NCBI GenBank assembly: GCA_030765045.1
Contig: CM060969.1
Location: 45,618,216 to 45,682,215, forward strand
Length of the DNA stretch: 64,000 nt
Source of the DNA: Tenodera sinensis
Taxonomy: Eukaryota; Arthropoda; Insecta; Mantodea; Mantidae
Direction: 5' to 3'
The notes beneath the pieces were generated by a model, which was given only the letters and a program-made list of their open reading frames with translations, was not told the origin of the DNA and searched no databases. The stretch's first letter is position 1. Each line of letters begins with the position of its first letter. Both the position numbers and the translations under genes were made by a program. Shown here in pieces: positions 58,430 to 64,000 of the stretch.

Positions 58430-58977
58430 GTATTGTGACTTTTTTTGGTGGGTGTGAAGTAAAGTAGACAGATGTAGTCTATGTAAAGAAACACTTTTAT
58501 TTCCGTAAACAGTAACTTTTTACACTCGTTGCAACAGCAAGAAAGTCTTTTCCGATTCACTCACAGCACGGCTCCAAATTCGTCACAAAACTGTCCCTTC
58601 TCCGTCGGCACGACTCCTCAACGCTTCGCATACGTCTCTTCTTTCCGTCGGCACGACTACTCAACGCTTCACATACGTCTGTCCTTTCCGTCGGCACGAT
58701 TACTCAACGCTTCACATACGTCTGTCCTCTCTTTTCTGTCGCACTTCACCGCTATTTATATCTCCAGGCACTATTCTGAAAAGTTCAGTTATTGCGGTGA
58801 AATACAAAGCAGAAGATTCCCGAAGTCTCTATCCTTTTCTCTCTTTCGGCAAGCGCCCCAACAATGCGGCCATTCTCTGTCTCTTTCCTTCGGCTCCTTT
58901 GCGGTAGTGCCGACAATAATGCGATGGGTGACACTGCTGTTGTCGGCAATTAGATGCGGCGGGCGCGGTGACAGTAT
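58430..58977 (-). mobile_element. solo LTR, gypsy type, with 4-bp target-site duplication GTAT
   Basis: The LTR occupies 58434-58973 (540 bp). On the minus strand it starts TGTCACCGCGCC and ends AAAAGTCACA, giving TG...CA termini and a short imperfect terminal inverted repeat TGTSAC. GTAT flanks it at 58430-58433 and 58974-58977. On the minus strand there is a TATA box GATATAAATAGC (about 58762-58751) and a polyA signal AATAAA (58501-58496). No internal domain is present on either side, so homologous recombination between two LTRs has probably removed it. A 4-bp duplication is usual for Ty3/gypsy insertions. Confidence 0.85.
58602..58730. repeat. three tandem 43-bp units inside the solo LTR
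   Basis: Units start at 58602, 58645 and 58688, each with ccgtcggcacga-tactcaacgcttcacatacgtct. They differ at a few positions. They lie downstream of the TATA box in the minus-strand sense, so in the transcribed leader part of the LTR. Confidence 0.9.
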
Positions 58978-59736
58978 AGATAAAGCGTTGCCAACCGATT
59001 GTGTAATTATGTAAATGGATAGAATTGTTTGAAGAGACCTTTAACTATTTTGAATCTGAACTAAATTATTACACAAGTACAAATGAAGTATTCAGGTAAG
59101 TGAAGCTAAAGGCTGATATATAAAGTATGATGTTCTAATATTCATTCAGTTATTATTCACCTTTATTTTGATACGGATTTATATGAATTTAAACATTTTT
59201 GAAAATTACAGGATTTATGAAAACTTAAAATGAATTTTGTAAACTTATAATAATGGGACTTTTGAGTTTGGTTTTGCTCAGTAGTTTTTGGTGTGCATAA
59301 ACGGGTTTTCTTAATAACTCACAAATTAATATAAAATCAAATTTTCATTCGAGCAGTAAAACAAAACTGTGGATTTTAGGAAACCATTCTGAAGGGAGAT
59401 ATTTCTGAAATTCTGTCGAAATAGAACTGGAAAATCCACATCGCTCTAACTAACCACAAATTCCCGAGTGGTCTTAAGTTTTTATAATTCTTCATTTGCC
59501 TGAATAAGGAGTGTTTATGAATCTCATACTCCAAAATACAAATTGAATTTAAAGCCTATGTTGCTCTTTTTGCATCCATAACACGAAGAGTTTGTAATGA
59601 TAAATAGGTTTACATCGGATGTTGAACTATCCCGATCCATTAAACATTTTATGATGAGACATTAATTGCCCCGGCGTTATAGTTTGGCCACCATTGATCT
59701 AGACCAGGCAGCTTCAACTCGGACAAAAAGGACAAC
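58978..59736. other. AT-rich spacer
   Basis: Nothing recognised. Confidence 0.4.
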
Positions 59737-60096
59737 GGGCAGGGTCAGAGCAGTGCTCAGTGGTAGCGCGCCAGCCTCTGGTGCGGAGGACCCGGGTTTG
59801 ATCCCTGGTACTGGCATGGGATTTTTTCCCCGCTGAAAGGTCTGACATGGGGTGCACTCAGCCTTGTTAGGTCCCGGAGGGGCCAACTGAGGAGCTACTT
59901 GATGAAGAAGTAGCGACCCCAGGTCGTGTGGGCCACATAACTGCCCGGGAGGGTTCAGGGCGTTGACCACTTACCACCCTCCAGTACTGCAACCCACTCA
60001 TGACGTCTGTAGTGGACAGAGCTGGGGACACAGCGGCCGCGCGGCAAGCCTTGGCCCTTCATGGGCGATTGCAATAGGGGAGGGGGGCAGGGTCAG
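59737..60096 (+). mobile_element. tRNA-derived SINE (family S1), 12-bp target-site duplication
   Basis: The element occupies 59749-60084. The head is GTGCTCAGTGGTAGCGCGCC (A box) with GGGTTTGATCCCTGG (B box). The body is colinear with 36.5 and 44.4 kb and ends in ggcccttcatgggcgattgc. GGGCAGGGTCAG flanks it exactly at 59737-59748 and 60085-60096. Confidence 0.85.
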
Positions 60097-63000
60097 CATT
60101 TTCTGTGCTAGGAAGCGAGCGAGGCGTCGTGTTACAAGTCGAATGCAGCAGTAGCGAACGCGTAGTGTGCGATTTCGGCTTGTAAATTACAGAAGTGGCA
60201 ACGTCGCAAGGCGTTGCTGCTTTAATTATCCGCCTATCATCCCCAAATATAGATACTTTTCTCTCTGTTGCAGAACAACGGCATCTGTTTATACACACAG
60301 GTGGTGCAGCAAAATGATTAGGGTGCAGCAACTTTGTTCGAAGAATAAACAAAATTATAACGTACAACGACACTACACTCATTGCGGCGAGTACTGTGAT
60401 TATTAAGAAGTGGAACATAATATGATGATAGAGAAGCTCAAAGACACCATAACTACTGAAAAATGAGTTTCTATTGGAATTTATTGGCCTCTAATATGGT
60501 CGGGAAATGAAGCAGTCCTTTCTTCACATAACAAGTTCGACTGAATTTTACTTAATTTTTTTTCTCACAATCAGTCAAATTTCCACAATTATACAGCCAC
60601 GCTGCTCACATATTAAGCGTATTTGGATCTACTTACCTGTGTAAATGAAACCTGTAAACAGGTCACAGAATCCGACAACCTAAAATGTAACCTTTGGCTC
60701 TGTACAAGGCAATTGCTCCAAATACTGCGAAGACAATTAGAGGGGAAAGGGTAGAAAAAACTCGACGTCTGAGACACGATTGAATACAATTGTAAATGCT
60801 AATACCAGTATATACTCGTAAGTAAGAAGAGCAACAAAATTGGATGTTCATTTGCTCTATTAGACACCTAATAGAGTGCAATGTGGAATATTACTTCTAT
60901 TTCACCTTATATACACAGTCAATACCGTCAATTAAAAGTTCACGCCTTCTGATATTGCAAATCGTGCAACCACCGCTGCCTTTCCTTCCACCTGTTTTGG
61001 CCTTCCATTCTGCCCACTTCCAGCTGTCCGAGCGTCAGGCTGAACAGTACGACGCCACAACGCATTGAGCTGAGTTTGAGGCTGCCTGACCTAAACCAGA
61101 ATGCCACAACACACGCAACCAATATAATTCATCAACAATTATATCAACTGGGGATTTATAGCACATATCTCTTAGTTTCGCAGCATTTCAAAATGCTTGG
61201 ATGTACGTGCGTTACTCTCTGCTCCAAACACAGCTCATAATTTTATTCGGGTTAAGGTTTTCCTCAAAGTTTATTTATATTTGCATATGAAGAATAAACA
61301 AAACTTTACTAGTTGAACCGCATAGTATCTCTAATTTTTGCACAAACTTTTTACTTTTTCTTCTTCAATGTTGTATTACCATGGGGTTTCAGATACCAGT
61401 CCCTCTGTATATAGAGCACAAATTATAAATGGCGAATGATATAAATAAGCTTCTAAAACTGTTGTCACAATTTGTTAAGGTTACATATAAACTGTTTTGC
61501 CAGTTTTGTTTCGCAAAAGTTTGCTTTTATTGCCACGTCTGTCTATCCTATCTATCTCTCTAATTTACACAATTCAATCTTTGAAAATAAAAACCAAGAC
61601 CAAATACCAGATAAAGTAATTATTAATTTTCTGAGGAGCGATTTAAATAAAGGAAAAATTAGGTGGACGATTTTGAGACACATAAATCTTTTAAAACATG
61701 TGCCTCAGTATTCCGGTAGTTAATAGCTTAATCCAGCATTAAAATTGCCATTTGCTACACAACGACCTGCAGTTGTTCTTAAATAATAATTCCTATAAAA
61801 TATAGTTTGAAACTAGTTTGAAATATATATCGAATGTGATGGAATGGGACGAAAGTTTAATATAAAGCAATTACAAATAATGTGTTACCATCAAAATAAA
61901 AATAGTTTAATATTCTGTCAAATACAGGTATGTTTTAGTTTTATGCTTTATTTGATTAGGAGGAAACAGTCAGTGCTATGAATAAAGTTTAAATTGATCT
62001 AACCGCATCTATTGCCTACTGACAAGTGATGGAAAAAGCTAAGTTGTTGAAAAAAGGGTTAGCACTCTAAAAGAGAGGGACTGTTCAATGTCAACTGAAA
62101 CTGTCACGTTCAAACGCTGGCAAAACTGTTTACAGTCTATTTACAGTCACTGGTATTTCAAGTGTGTTCACCTGTCCAGGTACGATTTCTCCCTTTTATC
62201 TTGTTGGTGTAAAAATCTAGAACCTCTTACGCAATTTGTGTCATCAATTAAAAGGTAACTGTAAAATACAAATCTTCAAATGATGCTGATAGCTTTCGAA
62301 GTACTTACAGGTTGCTGACGAACACCGAATAACAATGTGAACATTACTTAAGAAGCTTTTGCTCATTATTTATAGTTTTCATTCTTTTAGTATTTTCATT
62401 CTAAAGTGCTCTAAACTAAAAACTGCAACCCTGGAAGCTTCGAGGAAGTTATTTATGGTATCGGCAATCACTATAAGAGGGAACTAAAGCAGATCGTCCA
62501 TAAGGTCATCCGTAAAGTTTGGCGAAGGGCAGAGCAGATTTTCTAACATCGGTCTGACCATTAGCAAATTACTCGTGGCCCTTTATGGGTGTACCCTTTA
62601 CATTGTCACGAATTATTTTTGCAGTGTTCATAGCGGCAAATATGTGTAGTTCTACGAGAAAGTGGGAACTGGTTGCAGTGGTGGAAAGGAGGAAAACGCA
62701 CGTACGAAAAAATAATATCACAGTACACACTAACCCGGTTTAAGAGAATTCTTTAAGTTAACAGCTAATATCTCAAGATAAAGCATATCGTTAGTAAGCT
62801 AATTTAGAGACGCTTAAGTAACTTTCCACAAGTATAATGTCCAATTTTGAATGTCTTCTGAATGCTTTTGGATGCTCTCATGAACACTGATTTTCTGTAG
62901 GAGTCGCTGCTACCAAACACATTTTTTAATGTATGCAAACTGACCCAGTTTATGTTTGACTTCCGAGAGTTAAAAATTACATGGGGCATTCATAATTTTG

Positions 63001-63779
63001 AAAGTAATTTTGGTAGTGATTTCAATACAAAATAGAGCAGTGATATTGCTTATGAAATAATAATTATTATACAATATCCTCATCAGTACATTGTACCCTT
63101 AGACTATTCTGATGCTTCAGTAAATCTGTTTATAGGATTAAGAAGAATATATGTAATAACTCATAAAATGAAAGCGTGTACCCCATTATGATTTGTGCCA
63201 CCTTGTGTTGTGAAAGTGCATTACCATAACCATGTTAAAAATAGAACAAATAGGAAAAAAAGAGTAAATTATCATTTTGGCTTTCACAAGGAAGAATGGA
63301 GCTTCAAAGCATTGTTCACCAAAAGAAGAAATTGTGTGACAAACACAAAGCAAGCACAAAGCGTGTGTAAAGACATATATACGCGTACACACACAAACAC
63401 CAACACTGCAGCAGTTTATCATGCAAAGGGTGATAAACAGAAATAATACATAAATAAATTAATTAATCAATTAATAATATAGTACTAATAATAATAGACA
63501 TTGCTACTGAGAAGTTTAACAAAATAGACGCAAGTTATTTGTTGCCTAAAATCGTTCTTTAAATATTTAAAGAAGTGTTACTGGTCCCTTCAAAGAATTT
63601 AAACTACCGCTGCACAACAGCTCTTCAGGCTTTTGACGAGTCTATATTCAAATGTAATTTAATAAACTTAATTTTTAGCATTTAACATTTTCCGGCAGCT
63701 AAACGAACCCTGTCCTACATTTTCTAAATGAGTAAGGTACTAACAAATTTAGTTTTGATAAGAAATAAATGTTTAACAC
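60097..63779. other. mostly AT-rich, unrecognised sequence
   Basis: GC-balanced patches at 60100-60310 and 60950-61110 have short overlapping frames on both strands but no domain. No repeat boundary was found. A short CA-rich run lies at 63386-63402. Confidence 0.3.
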
Positions 63780-63784
63780 TAAAT

Positions 63785-64000
63785 ATACAGTGCGTTTCCG
63801 AAGTCCCGCATATTTTCTACTACAACTAAACGATAATGTTTTTTTTTCAAGAAAGTCAGTTTTTCACAGAAACAGATCAATCCTAATATCATTCCTCTGG
63901 AAGTTGTGATGTCATCAGAAAGCTTCCTCAACGACACGCTACAATTTTTGTGTACGTCTCAATGTTTTTATAATAATTGAGTATGATTGTGGAAGCTATC
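63785..64000 (+). mobile_element. possible terminus of a DNA transposon, cut by window end
   Basis: The segment tatacagtgcgtttccgaag followed by tcccgca (63784-63810) has the look of a mariner-type terminal repeat (the pattern TACAG-G-GTTCCGAAAGTCCCG is common in insects). The opposite end, if any, is beyond the window. This is a pattern match only. Confidence 0.25.

Noticed and set aside
1..64000. CRISPR arrays, bacterial operons or phage insertions
   Set aside because: All tandem arrays are microsatellites or short repeats without unique spacers, and no prokaryotic gene organisation is seen.

Overview
This is eukaryotic nuclear DNA, most likely from an insect with a large, repeat-rich genome. 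The sequence is AT-rich, full of microsatellites, sparse in exons, and carries R1-type LINE, hAT, mariner, gypsy-type LTR and tRNA-derived SINE sequences. A polyneopteran (cockroach, stick insect or grasshopper relative) would fit, but nothing here fixes the species. There are no bacterial operons, CRISPR arrays or phage genes.

The only strong host-gene signal is on the minus strand at 27.46-28.71 kb. It is a GC-rich exon encoding about 342 residues of an Ala/Gly/His/Pro/Ser/Thr-rich protein, ending at a consensus splice donor. A likely 5' UTR intron and a GC-rich upstream stretch (29.7-30.1 kb) lie before it. Its composition resembles the N-terminal part of a developmental transcription factor, but no DNA-binding domain lies in the window and I cannot name the gene. 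A second, weaker candidate is a 204-bp phase 0/0 exon on the plus strand at 32.04-32.24 kb.

Most of the rest is transposable elements, several of them closed by target-site duplications (TSDs). From left to right: the end of an unclassified dispersed repeat (1-170); a minus-strand LINE (about 3.25-6.48 kb) split by a 5'-truncated plus-strand R1-like LINE (4.10-6.26 kb, TSD TTTCTTGATA); SINE pieces at 0.84, 6.5, 6.64, 10.8, 14.7 and 21.6 kb; LINE 3' fragments at 11.6-12.3 kb (+) and 16.45-17.96 kb (-); a zf-MYM/hAT-like C-terminal fragment at 15.58 kb; a SINE at 36.5 kb (11-bp TSD); SINEs at 38.0 and 39.1 kb; LTR-like sequences at 42.7 and 55.3 kb; a SINE at 44.4 kb (15-bp TSD); a mariner-type element with ~70-bp terminal inverted repeats (TIRs) at 47.65-48.16 kb; a decayed hAT element at 50.29-52.62 kb (perfect 8-bp TSD, 15/18 TIR); a SINE at 53.2 kb; a solo gypsy-type LTR at 58.43-58.97 kb (4-bp TSD GTAT); and a SINE at 59.75 kb (12-bp TSD).

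The commonest repeat is an ~820-bp family with no recognised coding capacity, seen at least ten times in both orientations. It starts near AAAAATCTGATG and ends in a short palindrome followed by AAAGTAAA. It is the least explained structure here. I found no convincing new biochemical system; the value of the window is in the cleanly bounded mobile elements and this unclassified family.
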